A stretch of 64,000 nt of DNA from Pontederia crassipes (GCA_030549335.1 CM060194.1:71646077-71710076), one strand, 5' to 3'. Positions 48,515 to 61,125 are shown, numbered from the stretch's first letter. Notes: generated by a model from the sequence alone, not told the origin. A program made the numbers and translations.

Positions 48515-48969
48515 TGGCGGAGTCGGAGAATTTCTTAAATGGGTTCACTTATTGACCTAATATTTATTATAAAAATTTAAAATATGCATAAATATTTTAA
48601 GTATAAAATAGTATTAAAAAGAAAAATTTAAATGTATGACCAAGAAATATATTCTCTTAATGATATCAAATAGAAAAGTAATGTATTTGAATTATATAAT
48701 TTAAATTACTTGAAATAAAAAAGTTCTAACGAAGATTATTTGTTTAAAATAATTACTTGGCATAATTGTTAATTATATTTAATTATTTTGTAATGTAAAT
48801 ATATTTATAACTATGAAATAGAATAATAATTATTTAAATATAAATTTAACATAATGATATATATTATATTGATATGAAATTAACCATTTTATCAAAAGAT
48901 AAATCAATAGGTGGGCAAAATTAAAAACTACAAAAAAAAAATCCAAATATGAAATGAATTTTGCATATA

Positions 48970-49011
<42 letters not shown>
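48473..49011. repeat. Two (TA)n microsatellites
   Basis: (TA)n runs at about 48473-48511 and 48966-49011, about 19 and 22 units. A third, shorter run is at 49399-49417. Confidence 0.93.
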
Positions 49012-49014
<3 letters not shown>

Positions 49015-49324
49015 TTGTGAATCCAAGTTGTTAATAAAAATAAATTATGGATTTAAGCTGTGTAATAAAAAATAAAATTTCACAAACATAGTAAGTAGAA
49101 ATGCACAAATAGTATTTATTGTAATTAATAAAACGTGATTGCTATTTTATTTTCTACTATAGAAATAGAAATAAATGGATGGTTTGTTAGAACAAAATAA
49201 GAGCGATGAGGAGACTCAATCTCAGAACCTTTAAAAAGTACAACAACAACTCTTAGAGAGATGAGGATGCTCAATTTCAGAACCTTTAAAAAGTACTACT
49301 ATTAGTGGGTGCAGCTCCGCCACT
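48513..49324. mobile_element. Short inverted-repeat element (GTGGCGGAG ends)
   Basis: The left end AGTGGCGGAGTCGGAG and the right end, read from the other strand as AGTGGCGGAGCTGCACC, form a short inverted repeat. Elements with GTGGCGGAGCC ends are common in plants. The right part contains a direct repeat of about 60 bases built on CAGAACCTTTAAAAAGTAC (around 49225 and 49278). A (TA)n tract at 48966-49011 lies inside and another abuts the left end. The target duplication is obscured by TA repeats. Confidence 0.65.
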
Positions 49325-51395
49325 GTATATGAGTTTAAGTAAGATGCTGAGAACTAATTATTCTTTTGATCCTTTTTTATTTAGAGAGAGAGAGATTAAT
49401 GTATATATATATATATAAGATATAATATGAATGAAAAAAGATAAGACTTGTAGCCTTCTCTTCCAATTGAACATCCCTCTTAATAACATATCACTATTTA
49501 GGAAGAAAATTCAATGACTTAATAATAAACTAATGAGGCTCATAAATTTCAGGACTTCTTAATTCACGAGTTAGGATATTGCCACTGTACCTCATTTATG
49601 TTCTCGGCCACATTCGCTTTTCTTAATATTTGCTTATTTAAGCAGGAATTTGTATTTACCAAACGATGAGATCAAGTAAAAATGATATGCAAGTAAGTTT
49701 GATCAGCTCATTATGCATTATTAGCACACTAAAGAAAACCAGATAAAAAAAATTAGGTGAATGTTTGAAGTTTGATCATTGTTTAGTCTTAGTTAAAAAA
49801 ATTCAAATGTATTATGTGATGTTGTGTTATGATGTTTATAAAGGAAGTTATCAGATCTATGATTTGGAAGAAGAAGAGAGAGAGTGCTTCACACTAAATT
49901 GTTATCCGGTTGCAGCCACACATACTTGTGAACCAAGATGCATTAATTTAATTTAATTTTTTTCTACTAACACCCTTTTATTTAATAGATTCTCCCGTTT
50001 TAATTTATTGTGCAGACCATGGAAAACGAAAAAAAAAAACATTTTCCCCCAACTTCTAACTTTAGAAAAAAAAAGAAGAGAGAGAGAAAATTATATTGAC
50101 GACAACGGTAAAGCCCAAAAGAAGGCCCCAATAAGTCGGTTTATGGGCCCATTTGTCAGTTAGTTCCCGACTTATTTCGTCTCTGCCCCTTGAACCCCTC
50201 TCGTAAACCCCCAATATGTTCACAGAATGTGTGTGTGAGAGAGAGAGGCTCCAATGATACGAGAAGGAGATTGGCGATTTCTGCTGCATTTGATTTCAAG
50301 CCATTGGTTATGCTGCGCGCTTTGGTCAGGTACCCTCCCATGGACGACCTCTGCAATTTATTAGATGAAATAAGAAGATTTTTTATGCAACTTTTACCTA
50401 ATTTGGTTGCAGTATCAAATAAGATGAACATCTTTTTTTTTTCAATAACTGAATTGGTTCAGGAGGTGTGGCGTGTTCATTACATTAAAATTTGTGGTAT
50501 AGTCGGATAGGCTCTGAGATAATTTATGAAAGCAAAACACTTCTTATCATACCAATCAAAAGTTTTGTATGGATTATTTATATCCTATCAGGTAAATAGA
50601 ATAGTACTTTAATTTCTTTTCTATATAGAACGACGGATTAATTTTGTTCTAGATTGACTCTGTTCATTCCCGCAGGAATAGAAATAATTCCAGACCTTGT
50701 TAAGACTATATAACCTGTGATCAACTAAAGGTTAAAACGTCATAAGAATGAAACATAAAGAGATACCTAAAGAACTTATGACGCCACACTTAGATCCTAT
50801 TTTCTTTCTACGATATAAATAGTTCCCATTTTCTGTTATATAAAAGAATTGTTTCAATGTATACTTGATGATTTTGTATTTTAACCGACATTGCAAGTTG
50901 TATTCATCTCCCTATTGACTTATATGAAATCTGCAGATATATGTGGTACTATTACCATTTGCTTCTATTTCTTAAAAAAACCCTTATATGACCATTATGG
51001 TAATATATAAATTTAATGCTCATTGTTCATACCATTACCTATTTTTAATATTTATAAATGAAAAGAAGTTGAAACGAAATAAGAGAACAGACAATAGTGA
51101 AAAAAAAGACTATTCTATTCTTTTTTTTTTTCAAGGCACCTATGATAACTGATTAGCAAATAACCTAATCTTTTTCCAGATAAAAAAAATTGATCCCCAC
51201 TCAATAACTTACGCTGAGATCAGACCGCATGGAGATGGCAAATAAAGTTAATCATACAAGTGTCTTGGGTTTTCCGTACAATGTTAATCATTTTAATTTG
51301 GACGTCGCTTGGACTGTGAATTGTTTTATTTTATTATATTTTCAATCTCTCCCTGGACTCTGAATTATTTTTTAATTCATCCATAGATCAGTTTC
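49325..51395. other. AT-rich stretch with a promoter-like spot and no recognised gene
   Basis: The part 50100-50340 is GC-richer and is described separately. The rest shows only short open frames without motifs. Confidence 0.45.
50100..50340 (+). promoter_or_regulatory. Promoter-like segment with site II (TGGGCC) motifs
   Basis: AAAGCCCAAAAG, AAGGCCCC and TATGGGCCCATTTG lie within 50110-50155. TGGGCC/GGCCCA (site II) motifs mark many plant housekeeping promoters. Downstream is a GC-richer leader-like stretch with a GTGTGAGAGAGAGAG tract and a donor-like CTTTGGTCAG|GTACCC at 50329. No coding exon that could belong to it was recognised. Confidence 0.35.
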
Positions 51396-52170
51396 AACCA
51401 AATAGGATCCAATTTTATTAAGATAGTATTATTTTGTAGTAAGTTCAAATGTACAGCACAACTAATATTATATAATATATAAAAAAATTTGTAATAACCT
51501 ATTAATGATGGAATATTAAAATTAATATACTATTTATCTATTAAAATTATTAATAGTGATAAAAGATAACTCTCAACCAATAAATGTGGATATGTTGTTA
51601 TTCAATTTTCTGTTTATTATTTACTATTATAAACGATGTATAATGTATTTTATTTTAAGTTGCTTTATTTTGTCTTATTTTTATTGTACTTTTTTAGCAC
51701 TTGTCATTTTTTCTGCTCTCTGATATTTTCCTTTTTTATTATTATTCTGTCTTTTTTTAATGTTATTCACTTATTCCAGTTTTAACACTATCTTTTTCAT
51801 TTCCCTTTCTGTTAGTTTTTCCATCCTTTGTTTTCCTTTTATTATTTTCTCTTTCCTTATTACTTTCCTATTTTACTGACGTTTTCAATATACCGGTTCG
51901 GCCGCATTTTTTTTGCCTAATGCCATTTCCGATTTTAATGTTAAATGGAATTGCACCAGCCGTCAATTCATTTCGTTGAACCAGCCGATTTGATCAAGTT
52001 TTAACAATTTTGAAATTGACTCTTGCCACATTTTCAACTATTCATCTTTTTAGTTTAGCCCAATACCAACTTTGACACTTTTTATTTATGAAATTATATA
52101 TTTTTTACTTTTATTATGATTGAAAAAAAAATAGACCTTCAATTGTAACCAATTTAATCTTTTTAACTAA
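51396..52170. mobile_element. Degraded MITE-like copy related to 57571-58200
   Basis: The segment 51400-51660 shares order and wording with 57635-57895 (ATTTTATTAAG, TATTAATGAT, TCTCAACCAATAAAT/TTTCAACCTATAAAT, then TTTATTATT). GAACCAGCCGATTTGATC at 51978 corresponds to the GAACCGACAAATCGATTT end near 58173. Ends are too worn to place. Confidence 0.45.
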
Positions 52171-52911
52171 TTTTGTTTTTCTAACCTCAGATGCAATTTT
52201 TTGTTTTTTTTTTAATTTGAATTTTGAATGGCAATAATGGATAGAATTATAATCAGATAAAAAGGTAAAATCTCACTGAAGAACTGACAGAGGTGTAAAA
52301 TGGAAATTTTAAACCAATTTAGAGGAGATAAAAGGGTATTTTTATACTTTAGAGAAGTAACTTGTGCTTTCTACTAGAATATAATTCTTCCACAAAAAAG
52401 AGTACAACAGAAGAGCAAGTATTAATATTTCTGATGCTCATTATTTATTCTTTCTAGCAGATAGAGATCCCATCTTTTTTGTGGTTTTCACTTACTTATT
52501 GGTGTATCACTGTATTCTGATTTGATGTGAATATCATATTAGGAATTAATGGTTATAAAAAAGTCCGAAACGCATACGATTCAAGCTTTTACAGCTTGAA
52601 TTGTCCAGGACAAACTTTGCAATATGTGGTTTCTAATATTTCTCTTGTTAGACATCATTGACTTGTCAAGAAGTTTAGAATTGTAGGAAAGAGACAATGC
52701 AGCCTTTATTGGTTGAAGTAGAAGTGCATCTTTCTTTATAAAAAAAAAATTTGTATGTGAGATTAAATCAACTAATTGAGGAATATTGGGTTAATAACTC
52801 TTTTCTCTTTTTGCTAACCTGTTTACAATTTATTGAAGTTACAGACTCTTTCCTCTTACTTTTGTATTGGACTTACTGGTGTACATTCCAGATTACTATG
52901 GCACAACTAAT

Positions 52912-53400
52912 TCAGAGCTGATCAAATTGGTGATCCCAGAAATGAAACTTGAGATTATTAACTCCCGTCAACCGATTAACAGAGTTTACCTCAACCTGCC
53001 ATGGGAGGTCTGAGGAGGCACCCACAGGATTGCCAACTTTGGCGTTCAACTTGGCCACTTCAAGGTAATGAATCCAAACAAGCAGACATCCCCACAAGTA
53101 CACATCTTCTATAATTTCTCCTGCAACGAAAACTGACCGGCATGCGCTTTGTCTGTAGGCGCCCATGGTTAGTGATGGCCAGGCCGTGTGGCTACCAGGA
53201 ACTGAGGACGTTTTCCACCTTCTCTCTTCCTGGAACCATTTTTGTGGTGGAGGGGGCGAAGGCGTACTTCACTGGGCAACTCCAACAATTGTGTGCATCT
53301 TCTCCCACAGGAATAAGAGAGAATAAAAAGGTGCTCTTGACCTGAGACTTTTTTGGGAGAGTGGGAGACGAGAGATCCCAGATTTGTGTGCGGAACACTG
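52912..53400. other. GC-richer segment, coding-like but unidentified
   Basis: The segment is clearly richer in GC than its surroundings. The minus strand has two open frames, 53398-53192 and 53166-52912, and the plus strand one at 53142-53345. None shows a motif I recognise, and stops break all frames across the whole segment. It may be a decayed gene or retroelement fragment. The remaining DNA from 52171 to 54060 shows no gene. Confidence 0.35.
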
Positions 53401-54029
53401 GAACTCTTGGAACGGATTGAATCTAATGACTACAATAGTAACAATAATAATAATATATGAAGTGATTATTATGAGATTTGATTCATATGAGTTCTGAATG
53501 TGTTAATTTTTTTAGTAATATTATTAAAAATATGAATTTAAGAGGTTAAATTTATGATAATCATTTTGTATCAAAATTATTATTAATTACGATGAAAGTA
53601 CTTTTTTTACACCGTGTGCGTGGATACGTTATAAAAACTGTTTTATTGTGTCCAGTATTAAATGATTATTCTATTTTCAATATCACTATATCAGTATCCT
53701 TGGTAAGAACTACTGTGTCAGTACAACAAGGTAGTCTCGTTCTAATAAATTTTTAAATGGGATGAGTTAAGGCCTCTGTGATATCTGGTCTCAAATTAAA
53801 TTAGTAAATTTTGAATATTTCAGAAATTGGTAATTTTAGATATCGGCCTATCATAAAAAAGGTTCACTTGTTGTAGAGATTTAATTTTGGTCCCTTTTTG
53901 TGTAATTTTCTGGTTTCAGTTGCGAATAAAAAATAGACAAGATCTATTGCTCGGATTCGATATGAAACACGAGGGTTGCACCACTCTTGGATATTTATCG
54001 TGTTAAATTGTTGATGTACTTATTTATTT

Positions 54030-54283
54030 ATGCAATTAATATTTTATTGTTTTAAAGTGAACAATGTGGGCCCGCCTCCGCCACGGCCAACTCAGGATAA
54101 AGCGTCTTGTATCGGGAGGCCACGGGACAGCAATCTCCTCTCTTCTCCGCGCTCTGCAATCCAAACCAACAGAAAGCAATGGATTCCGTTTCCAGTTAGA
54201 AGATCCAGACGGCGCCTTCTTCATCTCTTTTTCTTCCTCCTCCTCCTCCAGTCTCCTACGTAACGTACTGCTCAGCTCGGGGC
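54030..54283 (+). promoter_or_regulatory. Leader and proximal promoter of the CPBP protease gene
   Basis: GC content rises sharply at 54065, with GTGGGCCCGCCT (another TGGGCC-type motif), and a TTCTTCCTCCTCC leader-like tract lies at 54225-54250. The transcription start is not visible. Upstream of 54060 the DNA is AT-rich. Confidence 0.45.
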
Positions 54284-57060
54284 ATGGAGCTCAGCTGCCT
54301 CACCTCTTCTTCTCGCGCCCTCTCCTTCCTATCTTCTTCTTCCTCGTCCTCCGCTTCGATCAATGGAGCTGGCGGTCGACTCGGATATCTCCGGGTCAGG
54401 GCGTCGGCGGAAGGCAGAGGGAAACGGGTTGACGTCGGGCGAAGCAGTAGCGCCATCGTCGGAGACGAGCTCCAGCATCGGGGTTTAGCCGCCGACGGGC
54501 CCGCGTTGGAGGTCTCCGCTACGGTGTCCAGCAGCACAGCTGCTACGTCCTCCACCACGATCACGGATGACAGGATCTTTGAACCCGGGTTTCCTCTCAT
54601 GGAGAAGCTTGAAGCAGTCTTCAGGCTTAGCTACGGCATAGGTTTGCCTTAAAGTTCTGATTGTTGGATGGAAAATCTATTCTTTATTGCGGATTTGATA
54701 GTTGTAGAGTACAAACTCTTATGTTTCTTTTTCCCTTCTGTTGTTGTGGAAATCATCAGGCGTATACGGAGCCATGGCTATGGCCGGGAACTTGATTTGT
54801 TCGATCACAGGGACGGATTTCACCGGAGGATTCCATCCATCCCTGGAAGCTATCATGAACGGACTTGGCTATGCAGCTCCCCCAATCATGGCTCTGCTAT
54901 TTATCCTGGATGTATGTAATTCTTCCCATATTTGCAATGAACTTTTTACAACTAAGAATAAAATTTGATTACGTTACTACTGACCAGATAATATTATTCT
55001 CATTTCAATAAGATAGTTCATGCTGACTTAATCCCCAAAACAAATCTCATCTCTTGGCTCCCACAAATTTATATCTTACAGTATCATGGAATTTTTAGAC
55101 TGATTCCTACTTGGCCTGTTCACATATCCTTGATATTTCTTATTCAATAGACAATAGGGATAGTGGTCAATGGTTATTTTGATAATGATTAGAAAAGCAA
55201 ACAATCAATTCTCCATAGAGGGTTTCAGATTGAGTTGGGTAGCTGTTCTTTTCCTAATTCCAGAATACTAAACCCCAACCTGGTATTTTAGTATAAGTAG
55301 TATTTTAGATCTGTAGTCCATGATTGATGAAGTAGTGAACTGTCTTAATTTCCCAATTTTCTGAACATACAGGATGAAGTAGTGAAGTATTCGCCTCATG
55401 CTCGTGCCATCAGAGACGCTGAAGATGAGGAGCTCCGGAGTTTCTTCTATGGCATGTCTCCATGGCAGGTAAGTTTAATTATTGCTTCTCATGGGCGGAT
55501 GCTTCATTTACATCTCGTGTGGCTGAGGCCTAATAAGGTCATGTACTTGTGTCCACAGTTCATGCTCATTGTTAGTGCAAGCTCCATTGGGGAAGAGCTT
55601 TTTTATCGCGCTGCAGTACAGGTAATCCCTTGCGATGGACAAAGTGGTGTTGGTTCAAACGCAAAGTGACACGCTTTATTATTTTATTATTCATTGATGC
55701 AATTTATATACCGTATTTCAGGGGGCATTAGCTGATATGTTTCTGAGGGGCACTGAACTCATGAAAGATGCGCACGGAATTGCATCTTTGGTATGATTTT
55801 AGTTGAGATCAAAGAGTGTATGCACGCACACACCAAGTGACATGCTAACATATTTCTTTGATGAATCAATCACTGCAGACTGGGATGCTACCACCATTTG
55901 TGCCATTTGCTCAAGCATTTGCAGCTGTGATAACAGCTGCACTTACAGGATCTCTGTACTATATTGCAACGTCTTCAAATGGTAGATTTTGCATGCATTA
56001 ATCTCTCCATCTTGCCTCTTAGCTAAATATGTAGTATTTCTTAACTTGGTTGTATTTCTGACTATCACTTCAGATCCTATGTATGTTGTTGCACCAGTAT
56101 TACGGTCTAAATCTGCACGTGAAGAACTAAAAAAGATATATGCAGGTTAGTGACTAAATTCTTCTGTCTATGTTATGATTTGATAAAAAAGAAAAATTTC
56201 AATGCTAGAAGAATAACGTAGCCATGTGTGGCTTCTGAATCTTCTATATATGCGATAGCTACTGACGTTTGATCCCCTTGACTGGATTAGTTAATTTCTG
56301 AATTGATACAGTATGTTCTCGATTTAAACATGTCATCGGACTGGTTGAGAATTGGTAGTTGGTAGGTGAACTTCTTTGCCATTCATGATTCATGGAATCA
56401 GATTAGTTTCATAAAGTAGAGTATATAGTATATGTGGCTTGTTATTGCAATTGGGATCTAGATTCTACATCATTCGGTTGATTTCCATTTGGAGAAAGAT
56501 CAGTTGTTGCAAAACCAACTAACCTTCAGCTTGCCCATTCTGAGATTAAATTTTTTCCTCTGATTCTTCTAGATGAAAAGTGAATTGATGAATAAGAAAT
56601 TAAATTGCTGTCGTGTAAAGATTAGGGCTATTTGAGAAACTGAAAATTTCTGATGTTGTGTGTAGCCAAAAAAAAAAAAGCAAAATTAAATAGACAACAG
56701 ATTCTAACATCTTCGAGTGACATTAATTCCTTATGCAGTTTGGGACGAGAGACGACAAATGAAGAAGATATATTCTCCACTTTTAGAAGGATTGTTTGCT
56801 CTCTACCTTGGTTTTGAATGGATTCAGGTAAAGAATCATAGTTCAAACACCTTCAAAAGATAGAAATAAGGAAAAGGAACTGATGTTTAATTGTCTGAAT
56901 TATGCAGACTGATAACATATTAGCACCAATAATCACGCATGGGATATACTCGGCCGTTGTACTGGGGCATGGACTTTGGAAGATTCATGAGCACAGGCGT
57001 AAGCTCCATCACAGAATCCAGGAGGTGAAGGTTGAAGCCCATAGCTCAAACAAATTGTAG
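54284..57060 (+). CDS. Chloroplast-targeted CPBP (CAAX-type) intramembrane protease
   Basis: Nine exons join in frame: 54284-54641, 54760-54911, 55373-55468, 55559-55621, 55722-55790, 55879-55981, 56074-56145, 56739-56827, 56908-57060 (1155 bases, 384 residues), all with GT-AG introns. Residues 1-42 are Ser-rich and end in VRASA, typical of a chloroplast transit peptide. Membrane segments follow. The catalytic EExxxR motif of the CPBP family is at 214-219 (GEELFYR) and a conserved His at 345 (APIITHG). It is close to the plant group that includes Arabidopsis At1g14270, of similar length. The family cleaves or processes membrane-associated proteins; the substrate here is unknown. ATG 54284 was chosen because it gives the transit peptide; an upstream ATG at 54064 reads a different frame. 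No break was seen. Confidence 0.9.
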
Positions 57061-57300
57061 AGCAGCACTACTAGAGCAGACTAACTGGAGAAAGAACTCA
57101 GTGATGATAGGCAAGAATCGATCACTTCTATCGAAATGAGAACAATGATGGTATTTCATGCCCACTTTTTTTTGAAAAAAAAAGAGGAAATAGATATAGG
57201 AATTCCAAAAGGATAGCAAATAGGCCTTTGTGGGCATTTCCTTTATTGTCAGCACAGAATTTTGATTGTTCGGAGCTGTTTGGCCCATATTATTAAGAGT

Positions 57301-57441
57301 GTTGCTATATGCTCCTAAAAATCAACCTAAAAATCCTCCTAACAAGACACAATGGCATGCATTATAAATTCATCAACTTTTTGGGGTGTTTTAATTGTGT
57401 GAATGTTAGGAGGATGAGTTAGGAGGATTTAGTATTTTTGT
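57301..57441. mobile_element. Small MITE-like inverted repeat
   Basis: ATCCTCCTAAC at 57333-57343 is exactly inverse to 57405-57415, and a second copy of the inverse arm lies at 57418-57431. The outer GCTCCTAAAAATC and GATTTAGTATTTTTG also pair loosely. It lies just after the CPBP gene and may be in its 3' UTR region. Confidence 0.5.
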
Positions 57442-57570
57442 ATTATTAATTCTCCTGCGGACCTGCTGACTTCATATTTGTTCTTTAAACAGAAATAAGA
57501 AATGATGGTTCATTCTTAATACAATGTTACTAAGAAGGATAAAAACGAAAAGAATCTAACACTCTAAACC

Positions 57571-58200
57571 AATGTTTTTATAATGAGACCGAGGATCGGA
57601 TCTAACTCCTTACAAGAACCTCCAATCAATTTGGACCAGATTTTATTAAGGTAATATCATTTATAATAATTTTAAAAATATAGTATTAGCTATATTTTAT
57701 AATATATGAATATTGTAGCAATATTCTATTAATGATCAAAATACTAAAAGTTTATCTTCAATATATGAATGTTGCACTAATTTTATTTATTAAAAGTTTT
57801 AGTAATGACAAATAATAATTTTCAACCTATAAATATTAATATTTATTATTGTTTTTTATTTACGATTGAATGAGGATAGATGTTAGATTAATATATATTT
57901 ATCTTAAATTACTTGTATTTCTTTTTTTTTAAACACTTTTCTTATTTTTTTGTTTCCACTTTTTCTGCCCTTTATTAAATTTTAAAATTTTTAATACTTA
58001 CCTTTTCTATTTCTATTCTTATTCTGTCTTTTTACCTCTAATTTCCTCCTTATTAACTTATCTTTTTACTTCTGATTTTTTAATTTGAATGTGAACCGAG
58101 TTGAATCGGTTTTTCATAATTTGATTATGGAAACAATTTTGAACTAAATCATCAATTATGATTGAATTGATCGAACCGACAAATCGATTTTTAAAACATT
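57571..58200. mobile_element. MITE with AATGTTTT ends, Mutator-like
   Basis: The ends are AATGTTTTTATAA and, from the other strand, AATGTTTTAAAAATCG. The flanks ACTCTAAACC and ACTTTAAAGA agree at seven of ten positions, as expected for an old 9-10 base target duplication. GAACCGAC/GGTTTT-type motifs occur near the right end, as in a common plant MITE group. It has no coding sequence. Confidence 0.55.
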
Positions 58201-58689
58201 ACTTTAAAGAGTCATATCAGGGTGAAGGACGGCAGCAGCGATCGTCTCTGTCTCTCTCTCTCCACGGAAACACGAAAAAATTAATCGGATTTACATGCTC
58301 ATTTGACTTGTCATTTCTGATAAATCTGTTGAGCTTTAACTAAAAACGCAAATGACATTGTAACAATTCTTCTTCCTCTGTCTTCAATTCGAAATTCCAA
58401 TCGCTACTGTTGAGTTGAGCCTTCTTTTTTCTTTCATTTCATTCACAGAATAATATTTGTCCATGCTACACACCCGCCTGGTGCTCACCACTATTACATA
58501 TGTGTTCGGACCAGAGCTAGTGCCTCATTACGATTGATTCCATCACCCAATGATTTTACCATTTTGGGAAATCAATGTGTTAGAAACTTGAAAGGATTCA
58601 CCTATTTCTCTCTCTTCTCGTACTGTGAGTCTCTCACACTATTTTTTTTTTCCATTTTTCATTTATCTTATTAATTTATTTGAATTTTT

Positions 58690-59480
58690 TTATTAACTCG
58701 ATCATAATATTAAAACTTTTAAACTAACTCCTAATATAACATTAAAAATACTAACTTATTAGGTTGAGTTAATGATTTTATAAATAATACATACTCAATA
58801 TTTTATTTAATTAATTTATATTTTATAAATAACATTAATTTGTTCCAGGTGTGGGCCTATACCTTGTTTTAACGGAAAATGTACCTTACTTAGACTGGAA
58901 TTTAAAAATATTTATTAATTGGTCAATAAATTAATTATGTTAATGTACGTACTTCTATAAATAATAAATATTCAGTATTTTTTGTTACATATAATAAATT
59001 CATTATAAAAAAACTGATGAAATATTATTTATTATCCTACATTTTGCCTAAAAATTTATTATATATTTAAAATTATAAAAATAGTTTGTCATAATTCAAA
59101 TAAGATTAATTTGATCAAGGTGTAAACCTAGATAACGAATTACCTGAAAATGAACAAAGTGTAACAGTAGACCTTACTTCGACTAAAATAAAAAAAAAAT
59201 ATTTGTTCATTAACTGATAAGTTAATTATGTAATGTATATAATTCAAGAACGAAAATATTTAATATTCTATTTCTCACATATGATAGATTTAGTGTAAAA
59301 TGAATAATTTAATATTATTTACTACCTTATACATTTGTCTTAACTGTATTATATTTTTAAAATTGTAACAATCATTTGTTAAAAATCAAATGAGATTAGT
59401 TTGATCAAACTGTAGCCATCTACATTGTATTATCGGAAAATAAACACAATTTAGATGTAGACCCTTTAACACCAATTACA
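58690..59480. repeat. Degenerate tandem repeat, about 270-290 bp unit
   Basis: A phrase of the type TTGATCAAGGTGTAAACC, then GAAAATG/GAAAATAAAC, then AGACCTT/AGACCC recurs near 58849, 59118 and 59408. ATAAATAATAMATATTCARTATTTT recurs between them. The units are AT-rich and clearly old. No coding sequence. Confidence 0.65.
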
Positions 59481-59569
59481 CCATTCATAGTTCTTCCTTT
59501 AACACTGGCCGTTTTCCGACAAATATTTGTTCTCCATACGAAGTTAAATTATCTGAGTTTATTATATTA

Positions 59570-60054
59570 TCGGTGGTAAGAAAAACTCGACCTATTCGAA
59601 TAATTTATTTAATCCGAAAAATTTAACAAAAGGAATTAAAATTATGGGCCTGAATATAATTTTTAATAAATTAAAATTCACCCGCTAAAATTATAATTCA
59701 CCTACAAAATTTAGGAGCTCATTTTTTATTTATATAATTAATATATATGTTATCAATTCTTTTATTATAAATATAATATTTTTTGTATAATTGTATAAAA
59801 TTTCATACTTTTATTTTTAATCAAACTCTAATTTAATAACTTTAAATTTTTAGTAGTATAATTTATATTTAATAATGTTTTGTATTAATTTTAAATTTAT
59901 TATATATATTTTAAAGTATAATTATCTAGAAGTAGGGTCCCGAAAAATTAACAAGGGTGATTTTTATTTTTTTTCAAAATTATTTTAGGATGTTATTTTA
60001 TTTTTTAAAAAAATGATAGAAAATTCGATCGGACCCAAACTACTTTCACCCCTA
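59570..60054. mobile_element. Probable hAT-type MITE
   Basis: The left end TCGGTGGTAAGAAAAAC and the right end, read from the other strand as TAGGGGTGAAAGTAGT, pair loosely. The flanks TTATATTA (59562-59569) and GCATATTA (60055-60062) agree at six of eight positions. The right end resembles that of the 45-kb element. Confidence 0.5.
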
Positions 60055-60279
60055 GCATATTAACTTGTTTTATTTTGTTCTAATTTATAAATAATTTGAA
60101 TTGCCTAGCATTACCTCTGAAGTGCCAATTTGACTATGAGAAAAGTGTCTAGCGTGGTAATTTGATTTTGATTTTCTTTCATTTATATCCTTTCTAATCT
60201 TGGAGAGATAAAATATGAAATAATATAAAAATATATAACAATAATAATAAAAAACAATTATAATTATATCACAATTAAC

Positions 60280-61125
60280 AATATTAATTTACATAAATTA
60301 AGATTTTATTATTATTCACATGAATATAATATTATTATTTATTATTTTGAATATTGCATATATTTATTACCATTATTTCTACTTAAAATATATCCATTTT
60401 TTGTAATTATATTTATTTAAATTATAAATTTTATGAAATTTTATTCAATTTTTTAGCCAAATCATATTATTATATGAATTTTTATTCAATTTTACGACAT
60501 TTGTGATAAAATGTATTTTAGTAAAAAATATACATTACCTAATAATCTTTTGTTATAAGTAAGTAATGTTTTTTGAATTGCTCCATACATTATTCGTACA
60601 TAGTAAACAAAAAAAGTACATTATTGATAATTGCATAAGTGATAATCTTTATGCGAGGTAATGTAGATTGTTAGGTAATGTAGAAAGATAATGCAGTAAA
60701 TGCTCCGTAATGATGAATTGCTTATGACCATAAATAATAATATTAATTTACTTAAATTAATATATTATTATTCATTACTACTTATTATTTGAACATTACA
60801 TACATTTATTATCATTATTTATACTTAAAATATATTGAATATTAGAATTATATTTATTTAATTTATCAATTTTATGAATCTTTATTCAAATTTTAGCCCG
60901 ATCAAACTTTAACTTAATATTAGTGATAAAGTATTTTTAATAAAAAATATACATTACCTAATAATCTTTTGTCATAAAGAAGCAATCTTATTTGAATTGC
61001 TAGATACATACTTTAAACAAAATAAATGTACGGTACTGATAATTTAATAAGTGATAATCTTTATGTAAGATAATGTAGATTGTTAGGTAATATGAAAAGA
61101 TAATAGCTCCATAACGACGAATTGG
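60280..61125. repeat. Tandem duplication, about 410-bp unit
   Basis: TAAAAAATATACATTACCTA occurs at 60532 and 60941, GATAATCTTTATG at 60641 and 61053, and GATTGTTAGGTAAT follows both. Units run about 60280-60720 and 60730-61125 and are AT-rich. No coding sequence. Confidence 0.85.

Noticed and set aside
54064..54432. Upstream ATG and 122-codon frame before the CPBP gene
   Set aside because: It reads a different frame from the exons and turns into low-complexity residues. ATG 54284 gives a proper transit peptide and joins exon 2 in frame.
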